Shown piece by piece: positions 36,090 through 47,811 of a stretch of DNA of 64,000 nt. Within the stretch, counting starts at the first letter, position 1; each line of letters begins with the position of its first letter. A program made the translations under genes and the position numbers. The stretch covers positions 20,832,001 to 20,896,000 of the forward strand of contig OZ316893.1 in the NCBI GenBank assembly GCA_973895155.1. Direction: 5' to 3'. Source of the DNA: Marsupella aquatica. Lineage: Eukaryota; Marchantiophyta. The notes below the pieces were generated by a model. It ran no database searches. It was not told where the DNA came from and saw nothing but the letters and a program-made list of their open reading frames with translations.

Positions 36090-36299
36090 GCTTCAGTAAA
36101 ATGAGTGACAACTTTGTCAAGCCCGGTAGCTTTATTAAAATAGTCACACTAATTTTTGTGCTCAAAGAATAAGCTTGGGTAAAATGAGTGACAACATTAT
36201 TCAGCCCAGCAGCTTAGTTGAAGTAGTCACACTAATTTTCATGCTCAAAGATTAACCTTTGGTAAACTTACTGACAACATTATCCAGCCCAGCAGCTTC
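36090..36299. repeat. 83-bp tandem repeat, two and a half copies
   Basis: Copies start at 36090, 36173 and about 36256. They share GTAAAATGAGTGACAACATT, AGCCCAGCAGCTT, then TAGTCACACTAATTTT and GCTCAAAGA. Divergence is moderate. Related phrases (TAGTCACACT, GTGCTCAAAGA) appear at 35356-35393, so the unit is also scattered nearby. Confidence 0.8.
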
Positions 36300-37530
36300 T
36301 ATAAAGATATGGGAGTTCATTTGCAGAAGCAAACAATCATTTGAAGATTTGACTTAGGGAGGCTTTATAACAACTGGGGGTAACAATTCCTGTTTTTCTG
36401 TGTGGAGATTCAATACTAGCCATTCAAATGTGGGAACTGGCTAAACTTCACTTTCATATTTTGTCTTATTCAGATTTTGTGTCCACTATTTTGATTTTGA
36501 TGTGCCTTAACAAGGTGAATCATTTGTATTAATCTGATTTTGAATTAACTTTTGGACCCCTTTTAACTTTAGTGAACTTAGAGTATTTGAATGTATTTGG
36601 GTCACTCATAAATCTGTAATCTTTTCTTTTCAATCACTCCTTAGTGATTTCTCTTTTTTCTCTTGAGATTGAGAGAAATGAATTTGAGGGATGTGCACAT
36701 CTGGTGTACTAAGTTACTCTTGTGGTTTTCTTTACAAAATTTATGGTTTTAATTGAGTTGATTGTCATTACCTAGAAGCAAGTGAAAATCTGTACTCTAT
36801 GTGCACAATTATTTAGTAACTTTGTACTTTCTTGGTCATGATATATATTTTTTTGCATGTGTACTTATGGTTTTGTGTGTTATGTCACTCACTCTTAATT
36901 AACAGATATTAATTTCTTGGCATATATTTTCCATGTACCTACTTCTTTTATCATAAAATAAATTAAATGAATTACATACCACTACAAGACAAAAAAAGAG
37001 GCATGTTCCTAGATGAACATGCTATATCCAGGATGCTTAGAATAATCATGAAATTTACATGATAATATTCTCTTGAGGTTTCTTAACAATCTAGAAATCT
37101 TTTGTTCAGCTAGGTTAGATTTTTAGTAGTTCTTTATGTATTGTGCAAACTGGGATGACTGTACAATAAGTCTTTACACACTGGCTAAGGGCGGCCATCA
37201 GGCCACAGGCAGATGGACCCATGGCGGCTGGGTGGCAAACTACTATGATCTTCAACTAAAGACAAGCCTAAAGCCTTGCATTTGAGTTAAAATTATACTT
37301 TTTATGAACTAAGGTAAAATAGATCATTTGACTCAAAGAATAAGGCCTGTATTTGAATCACTTGGGGAGGAGTGAACTAAGACAGGGGTCCCTTGTTATG
37401 GCAGCCGTTGTTTAAGTGTACCACATTCCTTGATTGTGGTTCAGGCTTCTATTAAAATGGTTGATGGTTGTTGTTTTGTGTTTGAGTGATGGTGGTCTCT
37501 ACTTTTACAATTCTGGTAGAGCTTCGTCAT

Positions 37531-37929
37531 TCACCTTGTTTCATCTTGGAGATACCATTTGTGGGTCCAAACCGTAGCTGCTTGAAAAAGTATATTATGT
37601 AGAAATGATAAATTCCAGTATGCACGGCTTCCAGATGAGACGGTGGAAATAAGACTGAGATCCTTAGGCCAGTTTTGATCATGGCCGTTTTCGAAGATCT
37701 TGTGAGGACGTTCTGCTTGAATCATAATTTCACATACAGTAAATTCTGTATTTTGTGTATTTGGTCCAAGAACTTTGGTTGGCCATATTATTTGCCAAAA
37801 TAGAATGTTTCGCACAATGCTCAATGCGTCACAAATCTCAACGCTAGGAGGGCAGAGGTGCAAGAAATTTATCATGGGCCTGGACTGGGCTACAAGCTGG
37901 GCTCTTCTCGGAAATTGCTGGATATACAT
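37531..37929 (-). CDS. Open frame of 132 codons, unknown, possibly spurious
   Basis: Starts at an ATG (37929) and is uninterrupted. No domain, signal peptide or membrane segment is recognised. It lies in a repeat-rich intergenic region with no clear promoter. It may be a chance frame or the remnant of a decayed gene; composition (several Trp, Cys and His) is not obviously random but gives no family hint. Confidence 0.2.
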   Translation of the reverse strand: MYIQQFPRRAQLVAQSRPMINFLHLCPPSVEICDALSIVRNILFWQIIWPTKVLGPNTQNTEFTVCEIMIQAERPHKIFENGHDQNWPKDLSLISTVSSGSRAYWNLSFLHNILFQAATVWTHKWYLQDETR

Positions 37930-38468
37930 GTGTAGGAGAGGATAGAATGACTCGATCGAAACAATTCTTCTCTATGGTCTTTCAGTCAGATGCAGTATTG
38001 ATTTGTCGTCTGATAGCTTTGACTGTCATTTGGTTGCTCGCATTCTTTGTGCGATTGTTTTGGCTTTATAAAAATTAATGCAGCAGTGCAGATTTTTCTA
38101 GTGTTTGAGCGCAATGACGATCGATCGATTATGTTAAATTACTGGGAACTCTGGGAGTGTTGTTGCAGATAGGTTTCGCAGTTCTCGAGTGAGTGTTTAG
38201 AACTACCGTTATTCGCTTGCTGCTTTGTGTCTCTTGCCAATGATTCGAGTTAAATAATTTTCTGTTTCTTGGGCTTGTTTGAACCTTTCCTAGTTGGCAC
38301 ATGGAATTCGTCTCCTGTCCTTTGTGTCCTCGTTGACTGTGGTAGCTTCCACCTCAATCAGTGTGTCGCTCCCACAAAATTTAACAGCCCTGGAACAAAG
38401 GCTTCACAGTTCAAATAGTGTTTGGCAGAGTAATTGCAAGTTACGCGTACGTTTAAACCACCAGAGCG

Positions 38469-39490
38469 ATGACGGAGATGAGTTCCGAATCTAACCTGTC
38501 CCTGAACATTCTCAAGGAGAAGCTTAGTGGACGTCACCCTAGAGATGTGAGAAAGCTGAGTTCTAAATCTAACTCGTCTATGAACTTGTAAGAAGTAGCT
38601 TAGTCGTCATCACACTAGAGAAATAACAAAGCTGAGTTCTAAATCTAACCTGTCAATGAACAATCTCAAGAAGAAACTTGGTGGTCATCACACTAGAGAG
38701 ATAAGACAGCTGAGTTCTAAATCTAACCTGTCTATGAACATTCTAAAGCACAAGAAGCTTAGTGGTTATCACACTAGATAGATAAGAAAGCTGAGCTAAG
38801 TCTGACCTGTCTATGAATAATCTAAAGGAGAAGCTTAGTGGTCATCACACTAGAGAGATGAGAAAGCTGGGTTCTAAATCTAACTTGTCCATGAACATTC
38901 TAAAGCAAAAGAAGCTTAGTGGTTATCACCCTAGAGAACTGGGTACGCTGAGTGCTATATCTAAGTTGTCCATCAACATTCTAAAGAAGAAGCTTAGTGG
39001 TCATTACACTAGAGAGATGAGAAAGATGAGATCTAAATCTAACCTCCCTATGAACATTCTAAAGAAGAAGCTTAGTGGTCATCACAGTCGAGAGATGAGA
39101 AAGCTGATCTCTAAGTTTAACCTGTCTACGAACATTCTAGAGAAGGGTTCTATTAATCATCACCCTAGAGAGATGAAAAAGCTGAGTTCTAAATCTAACC
39201 AGCCCATGAACATTCCAAAGACGATGCATAGTGGTCATCACACTAGAGAGATGAGAAAGCTGAGTTCTAAATCTGTCCTCCGTATGAACATTCTAAGGAA
39301 GAAGCTTAGTGGTCATCACGGTCGAGAGATGAGAAAGCTGAGTTCTAAATGTAACCTGTCTATGAACATTCTAGAGAAATAGCATAGTGATCGTCACACT
39401 AGAGAGATGAGAAAGCTGAGTTCTAAATGTAACCAGTCGATGAACATTCCAAAGAAGAAGCTCAGTGGTCATGCTGCAGAGTTCTTGTAA
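38469..39490 (+). repeat. Thirteen copies of a 78-bp unit reading as a 26-residue basic peptide repeat
   Basis: The array begins with an ATG at 38469 and ends at a stop at 39488-39490. Units are 78 bp, with two of 81 bp. In the main frame each reads approximately EMRKLSSKSNLSMNILKK then KLSGHHTR. The first two units form a 40-codon frame (38469-38591). A long clean stretch (38813-39382, 189 codons) covers units 6-11 and most of 12. Breaks are a 4-base deletion with a stop in unit 2, a TAG and frame loss in unit 5, and a TAG in unit 12. The last unit diverges into HAAEFL and a stop. Most length changes are multiples of three, which fits a former coding repeat. No known domain was recognised. 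Confidence 0.75.
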
Positions 39491-39725
39491 CACCTTTTCC
39501 GTGAACGCCTACAGCGACAATTTTGTGAATGGCCTTCTGTGCTGGAGCGTAAAAGTGCTGGAGAATTCGAATGATCCGAGATGGTTTTCAACGCAGAGAT
39601 GATGTGTATTAGATACAACAGGAGCCACAGTGTTACATCTTTGAATCGGAATTGGATGAGGTTTGTCGCAGTTTTTGCAAAATGAACAGTCCAAATCTCT
39701 GATACTAAATGGCGATATGTCGATA

Positions 39726-42316
39726 TCATTTTACAGCAGGAGAGCAGCAAGATTGGAAGTAGCCGATGGCTTCACACATGTTTCCGAGCATATGATCTGA
39801 GAGGAGCCACGGCGACACCACGATCTCTTCCATGTCCTCCTGCTGGGCTTCAAACATTTTCCAGGTGACATTCCTCGCCTCGTCGAAAGTCGGATATGCT
39901 CCATAATTCCTCTCCGAAGAAACCCCACTCCTCTGCTCCGGCTTCTTGCCACATCCCGGTGGATCGCTTCCCATCACCAACAGCTTCCCTGGAGGATGGA
40001 GAGGCGGAGGATCGCATACTCCACATTCCCCATCTGTTCCCTCCTTCTCCTCAGCTGCATCTTCACCGTCCTTGCTCTCGGGCTTCTCCGTTTCTCCAGA
40101 CAGAGTCGGAATCTTGTCCATCGCTCCGTCTTTCGCCTTCTGGAGTTTATGAAATGTCTCCAAGCCTTTCTTCAGACTCTGCCAATCTTCGTCGTCTTTG
40201 GCCACGCTCTCGACCTCGTCCCAGTCGAATTCCTGAATCCGCGTTCGCAGCTTCTCGACCGACTTGTACGAGATCCGCGGCACCACGTCGTGCGCGGCGA
40301 CGAAGGTTGTGGCGAAGCTCCTGCACTCCTTGGCAAGCTCGAGACTCATGCACGCTGGCGGGCAATAGCCCCAGCACTGCAGATCGGGCCACTTCTCTCG
40401 AAGCATGAGAGAGATTAGGGCTCCAACCGCGGCTCCCATGCTGTGGCCGACAACGACGAGCTTCAGCTCCGTCTGCCCACCGACGTGGTCTTTGAAAGCT
40501 TTCTCGATGTGCGGGACGGTCTCTTCGTAGAGCAGTTTGGCGGCGTGGACGAATCCTCCGTGTGCATAGCCCTCGCCATCACCGAAGGGTTCAGGTGATG
40601 CACCGGAATTCAACAGCATGTCGATAATGTGGGACGTTCCACGTACAGCGAGGACCACAGCTCCGTAGGGCGGGTCAACGAAGACGGCAAAGGCGGGCCT
40701 GAAGGTTTCGTGGCACGGCTCCCATGCCGAAGCGACGAGTGAGGACTCTGGCAAGCTGGTGAATAGAGAGAAGGAGCCAGAGTCTTTGGCATAGACGGCC
40801 TCGGAGATCGCCCGCCAATGTTGTGCACGGAGAAGGAAATTCGAATCTTGAGACAAATCCTTGACCTCCTTTCCGGGCAGGGGAGGTGGCTTCTTCTCTG
40901 TCACCTAAAGCACGAAGAATGCATTGCAGAGATACAAATCAGCACTGTGGTCAAAGATGTGAAAATTGCTCATTTGAATAATCCGGTTGGGTCTCTCCTA
41001 AATCTCTAAATTCGATTCTATGTGGGCGCACAGAAATCACAATTGACGCAGTGACAAGAGCTCCCTACCAAGAAAGGGTCATGTGTGGACAGGGTTTAGT
41101 GTGCCCAGGAGTTAAGAGTTTCTCTTGAGTCTGACCCAGCCAATTACTATATGCTCCTCTCTCAATTGGAACACTCGATTAAAAACTACAGCAGATGAAT
41201 TGATCCCACTTGTTCTCATACTTGTGAACTTCCTCCCTCTCTGCTCATAGAACAGGTACCTAGAGAGAGAAATGGATTCATCTAATAGTTTAAACAAAGA
41301 ACTTATACTTGCGAAGTTTGAATGTAGGAGGCATTGGCGCCACAAGAGCCGAAAACTGAAAAGCTTCAGACGGGTGGAAATGAATGGGACAACAAGAAGA
41401 GCATTACAGAGTCACAACAATCCTTCTTCATTCGAAATAATTTCATCCCAAGCTTTCAAAAGCAAAACTTCAAGTCTAGCGGTACCGACATGGTTCCTAC
41501 CTTGGCCATAGCAGTGAGTCCAATTGTCATATCCGCAATCGACCACGGCCCCATACTCGATTGCAAACAAGTAGCTCCACGAGCAAGCACCTGCATTGGG
41601 CCTCCATCTCCGTCTCCTCCTCCCGCTGCTGCACCGTCCCCACCATCAGCCTTCTCCCGGATGATTGCCCAAGCCCTCCTGCTAACAACATACACCCCGA
41701 CAGCACCAGCCGCCAGAAGCACAATTCGCAGCATAGTGAGGAGGTCTAGCCAGCCGATTCTAATGCTCTGTAGTCTACATGAAAAGCTCGCACAGATGGC
41801 GACGAAACTTGCCCAAAGTCTGGCAAAGAAGTTTTGCGGGGCTGGTGGCGCACTCGCTGCTCCTGCTGCGCTTGCCTGAGCTGCTACGGTCCTCGCACGT
41901 GATCTCAACTTGGGTGAGAACAGAACCTCTTGCTCAGCGCCGTCTTGTCGGCCATGAAATTTCCCTTGCCCCAAACCACTAGACAAGCTCGTTCTCAGCC
42001 TGCAAATTTGAAAGCGACGGTCATACACTCTCAAAAATGAGTTCCTAGACACCAATGTGGGATTCACTCGGTTTCTCAATGGAGGTAAGAAAATCGATCC
42101 GAGCTGACTGGCACCGCCATTCCCGCTCGAAGCGTACGACAGGGACGAAACAAAATGAATTGGAATTTGGCTTGTATTCACAGAACTCGCCTTACCGGCA
42201 GAGACCAAACTGTTCCTACTCTTACTGCAGTAGTCGATGGAACGAACAGTTGGAGGATACGATGCAGACACAAAGCAGCTGCACCCGACCGACATCTCTA
42301 GAGAGCGATGAGTCAT
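39726..42316 (-). CDS. Lipase class 3 (alpha/beta-hydrolase) with N-terminal targeting and membrane region
   Basis: Two exons, 42316-41501 and 40904-39726, joined in phase 0 (AAG|GT ... AG|GTGACAGAG), give 664 residues from the first ATG; another Met at 42295 is a plausible start. Exon 1 codes a Ser/Arg-rich presequence, an Ala/Pro stretch, then a hydrophobic helix (MLRIVLLAAGAVGVYVVSRR) and a Gly/Asp-rich linker. Exon 2 holds the lipase_3 fold: VVLAVRGTSHIIDML (oxyanion-loop region), the nucleophile elbow VVVGHSMGAAVGAL with Ser near 428, the Asp in FVAAHDVVPRIS near 478, and a His in LLSDHML near 643. An acidic insert (EKPESKDGEDAAEEKEG) separates the Asp and the His. It resembles plant sn-1 acylglycerol lipases of the diacylglycerol-lipase type. 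The substrate is not certain; location is likely an organelle membrane. Confidence 0.85.
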
Positions 42317-44641
42317 CGGTCTCTTATGATTGCGGAGGAAATGCAGCAAGACAGTTGAGAAGTCCGGACGAGCAGCTAGCAGCTGCAGCAGGGGAGCGGC
42401 CACAGCTTCAAACTAATGCAGAGGCCGCACGGACATGGAACAGGGAACCTCGACTTACACTGATGAGCTCACTTGTAACAAGTCAGATGTCTTGCACGAA
42501 TCCAGGAGAATCTCGTAGTCAGCACGTCAAAAGGAAAAAGCATTTGTAGTAACCTTGACACGTCGATGGTGAGACTCCATGCACCCACACACTTGGCGCA
42601 AGGCTCTGCACTCTTACTTAGCAACCAATGGCGTGCGCAATTTTCATTCTTTTGTCCATTTTATGAAACTAGGCTCCATCCTCGGTTGGACCATGAGAAA
42701 TTGAGAACTCAGCAAATCCGTCCTATGTCCGTGCTCCACGGAGAGATCGTGGGCACCGTTTGTGGAACGTTTTCATGTCCATACGAGCTCCAGGGAGGGA
42801 GCTTGGTGTGGAAAATGCACCTTACTTTGAGCAGGCAAAGTGCGGTCCCTCAAAAAAATTATTGTTCAGAAACCCAGGGACGGTCAAACACGCTATCGTT
42901 CATAAATGGTAAATGGTTAAGGTAAGAATCAGCGTTCAGCGTTTAGTGAATTTCTGTGGCTGAGATGCCAAGCAGACGAAGTGGAGTTAAATGGCACATG
43001 GATGGTTCTTCCGCTTTTGGGCACCACATCGCGTTGATTGATTGGAGATTTCGTGGAGAAAGTATTTCGCAATCAGCTGGATCTGGATTCAAGCCGTTGG
43101 CCCCTTCTAATAGCTGTCCAGTGGCAACTCTGATGCGTTCATGACTCACCTGACGACTTCCGTGGAAGCATTTCAGTAGGTAATGGGCTGAGCTACTCGA
43201 ATTCCGAGTGAATACGTCCACCTAGGTCTGCCTTCCAGTCACTGTTTCAGATGAAATTACCAGACGGAGATGCCACGGACAATTCAGTACCATGGATCTC
43301 TCCCCGAGAGATTATGATTATAACTGTAGTGGAGAAAAATTGAGATCGTTATGTGTTTTGCAGTTTCGCTGATCGTATGTAGAAGCCGTTGAGAAAGTTG
43401 CCTGCCCGCGTAATTCTGTGGAGGCAATTGCTAGTGCATCTCCAGTCGCCTTCATTCGATTGAATTCAGGTGAGTGCACGTTTCGTTTCTTTCACACCAA
43501 GGCATTCAGGGCTGTGACACAAATCTAGGCTACCATACTAGGAGATGTGACTGGTTCTCCCGCGAACTTGGAAATCGTGCGGAACAGTTTCGGTCTTCAG
43601 TGAACGAGTTGAGAATTTAGAAACATGCACTCTGATGAGTAGCGCACCAACCAAGACAGTCTTTTCTTCCGTAAGCTCGGCAATCGCTTTCATTCGGAGA
43701 TCTCTGACCACCTATATGACATTTAACGCCAATCTTATGTGCCCACTGAAGTTCATAATGAATCCAGAAATCGCCAGTCCCGTCCTAAATCGCATTGATT
43801 TACGCCAACGTCTGGGCGGAGCTGCTGCCTGTCTACACAATATCTGTCACTCTCCATGCGCACAATCATAGCTTAATTGCCCCAAATAAAAATGATTGAA
43901 TCCGAATCAAGCTGATCAAATCAATTCATCCCCACCGCATTCGTAGCAGCTCATCGGTAAACCAAATTATCAGCTTACGGTGGGTTCTTCACGGCGGCCC
44001 ACGTTATCCTTGTAGCAGTGCATTTTCGAACGAATTGTACATAGCTGACCAGCCTTGATCGTTTGTATGGGAGAAACTGAAATCGATACGGAATTATAGC
44101 TCCTGCTCTTCTTTCCCTTTTGTTCACAGGCGAGTGGCATCAATCCGGCCGAATTGAGAGAGGACACCGAATCTCGTTGAACGTTTGACCAGCCCTGTGA
44201 ACGCCCGTGTCAGACAGGGATTCTACAGCTTGGATAAGACATCTCTGAGGGAGTATGAAACTAGCCTACGAATCTTGGTGACGAACTCCGCATTGTTGAA
44301 AGAAATCAACCCTCCACCCTTGAGAGAGCCAGTAATATACTGAAATTCTTTCTGGGGAGGAAAAGCCAAAATGCTTCCGCTGTTCCTGCTCAGCTCGGTA
44401 GGCAAGGCGATATGCAGGCGTGCAGGCCGCAAGCTGGCAATTGTATTTGCGAGGCAAAATCACCGAATATGACGATTGGATAATTGAATGGCTTGAGGTA
44501 TGGATGCTGGCCACATAGTGGGGTGTCATGAGGGATTGGCTTGATTGAGGGGTTAAGTTGTCATGGATGGTTCTCATTTGTTGCTGTAACTGTTTTGCGA
44601 TTGTTACAGGACTGAAGTAGTTGAGATTGATAGAACCAGCC
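42317..44641. other. Intergenic stretch between divergent lipase and stress-protein genes
   Basis: The two genes point away from each other, so both promoters should lie here. No coding frame with motif support was found. A palindrome-poor, moderately AT-rich sequence; no clear TATA box could be tied to either gene. Confidence 0.5.
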
Positions 44642-46089
44642 ATGGAAGAGACAAAGATTCAGCCGGAACAAACAGTCAGAGAGCCGGGACAAGCAAAGGT
44701 CACAGCTGATGAGCCTGAACAACCAACAGCCTCTTCCCATGAGGTGAAACAAACAACAATCCTTATGGGAGTATCTCAGTCCACCAGAGGCTATCCGCAC
44801 CCATCTCAGAGCAGCCTCCATGCTCTGGAATGGGTCTTGCAAAAGCTCATCGGAAAGCAAAGTAGTAGCCACTTCAAGCTGCAAATTGTGCACGTCAAAG
44901 TACCGGATGCAGATGGTAATCCATACCTTATCCGTTCCTTCTTCACTCTAATGCGTCAGATGACAATGTGATCTTTAGACTGCTGGGTTAGCTCCTTACA
45001 GAAAGTTTTTCGTCATGAGGATCGAATTGTCGACGGCATTCAGGTCTGAGCAGAATGATGCTCTCAGAAGGATGTGACAGAATTTAGTATAAGGTTGCAG
45101 GTTGAGGATATCCACCCATCTGGGATTGGGCACCTTCGATGACTAAGAAACTCAGTTTTCCCTTCCAATCACAGGTACAGATGAAGTTGATAGCCTCTAC
45201 GCAACTTGTGCTGACTTTGATGCGGCCAAAAGAAAGGGCATGAAGAAAAGTCTACAATTGCTAGAAGGTTTCGTGAAGAAATGCAAAGAAGCTGAGGTAA
45301 GCCATTCCAACTACGTTCTTCTCCTGTCGTCTTTGCTTCAGAAGAAACAGGTAGAACTTCTTTCAGCTGGGTTATTCCTACGAGGACGTTAAACTTAGTG
45401 AAGTGAGGAATTTTTGGGAGTATACTCATTCATATGACCCTTATAACAGAGGTCCTGGCATTGACAAAGATGAGGATGTCATAAAATCATACCTCCTCTC
45501 AGTCCGTTCATTCTCAGGATGATACTACGATTTTCCACTCAAAGCTGGTGCACTTCTCATGGCTGCAATATGTCACCTAGCCTGCTACTTGGTTTCTCCA
45601 GGTACCTGTTGAAGGATGGGTAAAAGCTGGAGACCCAAGAGAAGTCATTTGTGCAGAAGTCTTGAGGGTAAAGCCTGACCTGTTGATTCTGGGAAGCAGG
45701 GGACTTGGACTATTGCAACGGTAAGTCTTTTGGATGCTAGGTCACCTAGCACTCATCATCTGACTTCACAGTCAATTTCCAGCTCCCCAAAGCCTGGTGC
45801 CAGCCCTTGATTATTAAAGAATGCGTGCTTTGAAAGGTTTTTGGGTACGTTGAGCACCTTCCGCAATGAAACGTATATGTTTGACCAAATATTTTATGTT
45901 TTACTTGTCCTACAATGCGTGTAAACTGGTGTTTTCGTATATACGTCAATTGACCTCCCCCTTTCACTATTTCATCACAGGACTTTTGTTGGCGGAGTTA
46001 GCAGTTTCTGTGCAAAGCACGTGGACTGCCCAGTGCTAATTATCAAACGCAAGCCTGAAGACATGCCTGACGATGCAAGTGAGGATTAG
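44642..46089 (+). CDS. Universal stress protein A-like protein, four exons
   Basis: Exons 44642-44915, 45175-45296, 45602-45720 and 45981-46089, all GT-AG, join in phase to 207 residues. An N-terminal extension of about 38 residues rich in Glu, Gln and Pro precedes the USP domain: TTILMGVSQSTRG and SLHALEWVLQKL (strand 1 and helix 1), FKLQIVHVKVPDADG (strand 2), a basic helix (KRKGMKKSLQLLEGFVKKC), VEGWVKAGDPREVICAEVLR, then DLLILGSRGLGLLQ and RTFVGGVSSFCAKHVDCPVL. The nucleotide-binding signature G-x2-G-x9-G-G/S is present at residues 163-177. ATP-binding USPs act in stress and hypoxia responses, usually as cytosolic or nuclear dimers (family knowledge). The acidic C-terminal tail is short. 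Confidence 0.92.
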
Positions 46090-46925
46090 TGCTTCTATCG
46101 CCACGAATAATCACCAGTCCGGGTCAAGTTTGATTTCACTTTGTGAATACAAATGTGAGCAATATGTGTTTGGCTAGAATCACTGAAGGTACATCTTCAG
46201 TTGTACAGGGTTGATTCTAGCTATTATTCTTATAGAACGTGAATGTCTTGTAGCATCCGTTTTATTCTCCATCAAACTCTGGTATTCATACTTCCTGAAA
46301 ATACCATGGTTGGATCCCTTCAACCTTCATAACTTGTCTATTACAAAATTTAAATAAAATTGGGAGCATTCCATTCGAAGGGAGTCACGGTTGGTGGTGC
46401 AGTTTCTGGAGTAACACAGATCAAGTCCTGCCACGTAGAGCAAAGAGATCGCACTAAGTTCCTCAGCAAGGTTGGGCATTGTTACTCCTTCTGCAGCACC
46501 TCTAAAAAGTATTTTCTATACATTTAAGAAGAGCATCCGAACAGCAACAGTCGTCGTTTGATGTTAACTGCACAAATCCTTGCATCAGACGTCAAGTCTT
46601 GGAATTTAGGAATATAGCTCGACTGTTGGAAGAGTGTGGGGTCAGAAAAGAAAACGGTTGCAACTTAATGTACGAAAAACCCGAGTTTTAAGAATGATTG
46701 ATCTCTCAGGAACAAAATGCCCTTCTCTGCTTTACATATCTGTTTTCTCAATTGATGTGGATTGATGTGGGTGGCAGGTTGCTTGCAGTCGATACTTTTA
46801 GATGCTATCTAGAGGTCTGGTGAAGGAATTGAGCGCGGGGGAGGTTGATTTTCCGGGGTTCAATTTATCAGTGTTCTAGTCGAAATACTTTAACCAACCT
46901 CTGCTGACATGAAATTCTCATGCAG
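46090..46925. other. Stress-protein 3' region and intergenic DNA
   Basis: Begins with the 3' untranslated region of the stress-protein gene. No further gene or repeat is recognised. Confidence 0.5.
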
Positions 46926-47171
46926 CAATTGTTCTAGAGAAGGAAGATTCAGGTGTGATAGACGAAGACACTAATCCGCTCATTCCACCTGCACTTGAGG
47001 TGCACAGTGATTTGGCTCTGTATGACGTACAGAAACCACAGAAGGAACGCCGAACCCTCTGTTACTATTACCTTGATCGTGCAGACCTTGCTTCTCTGGA
47101 TGGACACTATTTCAATAATGGCATCCTAATGAGCTTTTGCAAGCAATTGGCAGTACCATGCGAAAGAAAAT
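46926..47171 (+). pseudogene. Possible internal exon or fragment with weak ULP1-type peptidase similarity
   Basis: A TTCTCATGCAG acceptor-like site at 46925 opens a frame of about 80 codons that ends at a stop at 47171. It contains RRTLCYYYLDRADLASLDGH followed by YFNNGILMSFCKQL, which has the spacing of the start of a C48 (SUMO-protease-like) domain: a hydrophobic strand, an Asp-Leu helix start and an Asn-Asn-Gly turn before a helix. No catalytic His, Asp or Cys region follows downstream in any frame I could read. It could be an orphan fragment or chance resemblance. Confidence 0.25.
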
Positions 47172-47622
47172 AAGATTGGAAGACTCCGTGAAACAGTAAG
47201 TAATTTCTCAATGATACTTAATACTGTTCCATGGATAGAGCAGCTTTAGTCTTTGCTTGAGGAGATGGAGTCACACCAAGAATGTGACTGGCGCCGTTCA
47301 GGGGGCTCCAGTCGCATTGAACAACATACGGTAAAAACCTCACATCGCGGCTGGGTGATATATTGCGATTCATCTCTCAAAGGAACGGTTCCAAATTCTG
47401 TCCACATCCCAGTGTCGAGCAGCATCCTTGCCACCTCCGTATCGAGTAGCACATTGGCCAGCCTCCGCCAGACCGCTCTCTAATCTCTCCACCGAAAAAG
47501 CATCTGGAACCACATCTATCATTGCTTCAGGAAAGGATCTGCAGAGGTGAACTCAACGTATCCAGAATCTCTTCGAAATTCTTACCCAGCATACGGAAGC
47601 CCTTCTTCTTTCGGAACCGTGT

Positions 47623-47811
47623 CTATCGCGAATGAGGGTCACTATCACCACCTCGGCCTCCAGGCTTGCGGTAATGCTCCTCTATATGCTTAGCGATGAA
47701 GTAGCCTGTGCTGAACAGTGCCTGGATGTTTGGCACCCAATAGTTTTGTGCAATATACACTCCAAACATGGTTCCTAGCGTAAATGAGAGGCTGCTCCGG
47801 ATGATAGGCAT
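47623..47811 (-). CDS. STMP1-like mitochondrial membrane microprotein, 62 residues
   Basis: The ATG at 47811 starts MPIIRSSLSFTLGTMFGVYI followed by AQNYWVPNIQALF; an in-frame Met at 47889 would add 26 residues without family features. Residues 5-22 form the one membrane segment, and LGTMFGVYIAQNYWVPNI matches the core of animal short transmembrane mitochondrial protein 1 (FTLG..G.Y.AQNY..PN). A second, weaker hydrophobic helix and a basic His/Lys-rich patch (KHIEEHYRKPG) follow, with a polar tail. Animal STMP1 sits in the inner mitochondrial membrane and affects respiratory assembly and fission; a similar role in plants is inference. The gene is short enough to be missed by automated calls. 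An intron in the 5' untranslated region is possible. Confidence 0.7.
   Translation of the reverse strand: MPIIRSSLSFTLGTMFGVYIAQNYWVPNIQALFSTGYFIAKHIEEHYRKPGGRGGDSDPHSR

Larger units (their letters stand above)
34700..38468. other. AT-rich intergenic stretch, 3.8 kb
   Basis: No gene is supported. A minus-strand frame of 132 codons at 37531-37929 has an ATG but no recognisable motif. There is a two-copy repeat of about 60 bp (near 34745 and 34915, both with GAAATCGCCCACAGCCA), a cluster of GCGTTGTGTTTGAAT phrases at 35450-35580, and the 83-bp repeat at 36090-36299. The rest is unremarkable. Confidence 0.5.

Noticed and set aside
39896-40418. Plus-strand frames of 140-170 codons
   Set aside because: They are antisense shadows of the lipase exon, which has strong codon and motif support on the other strand.
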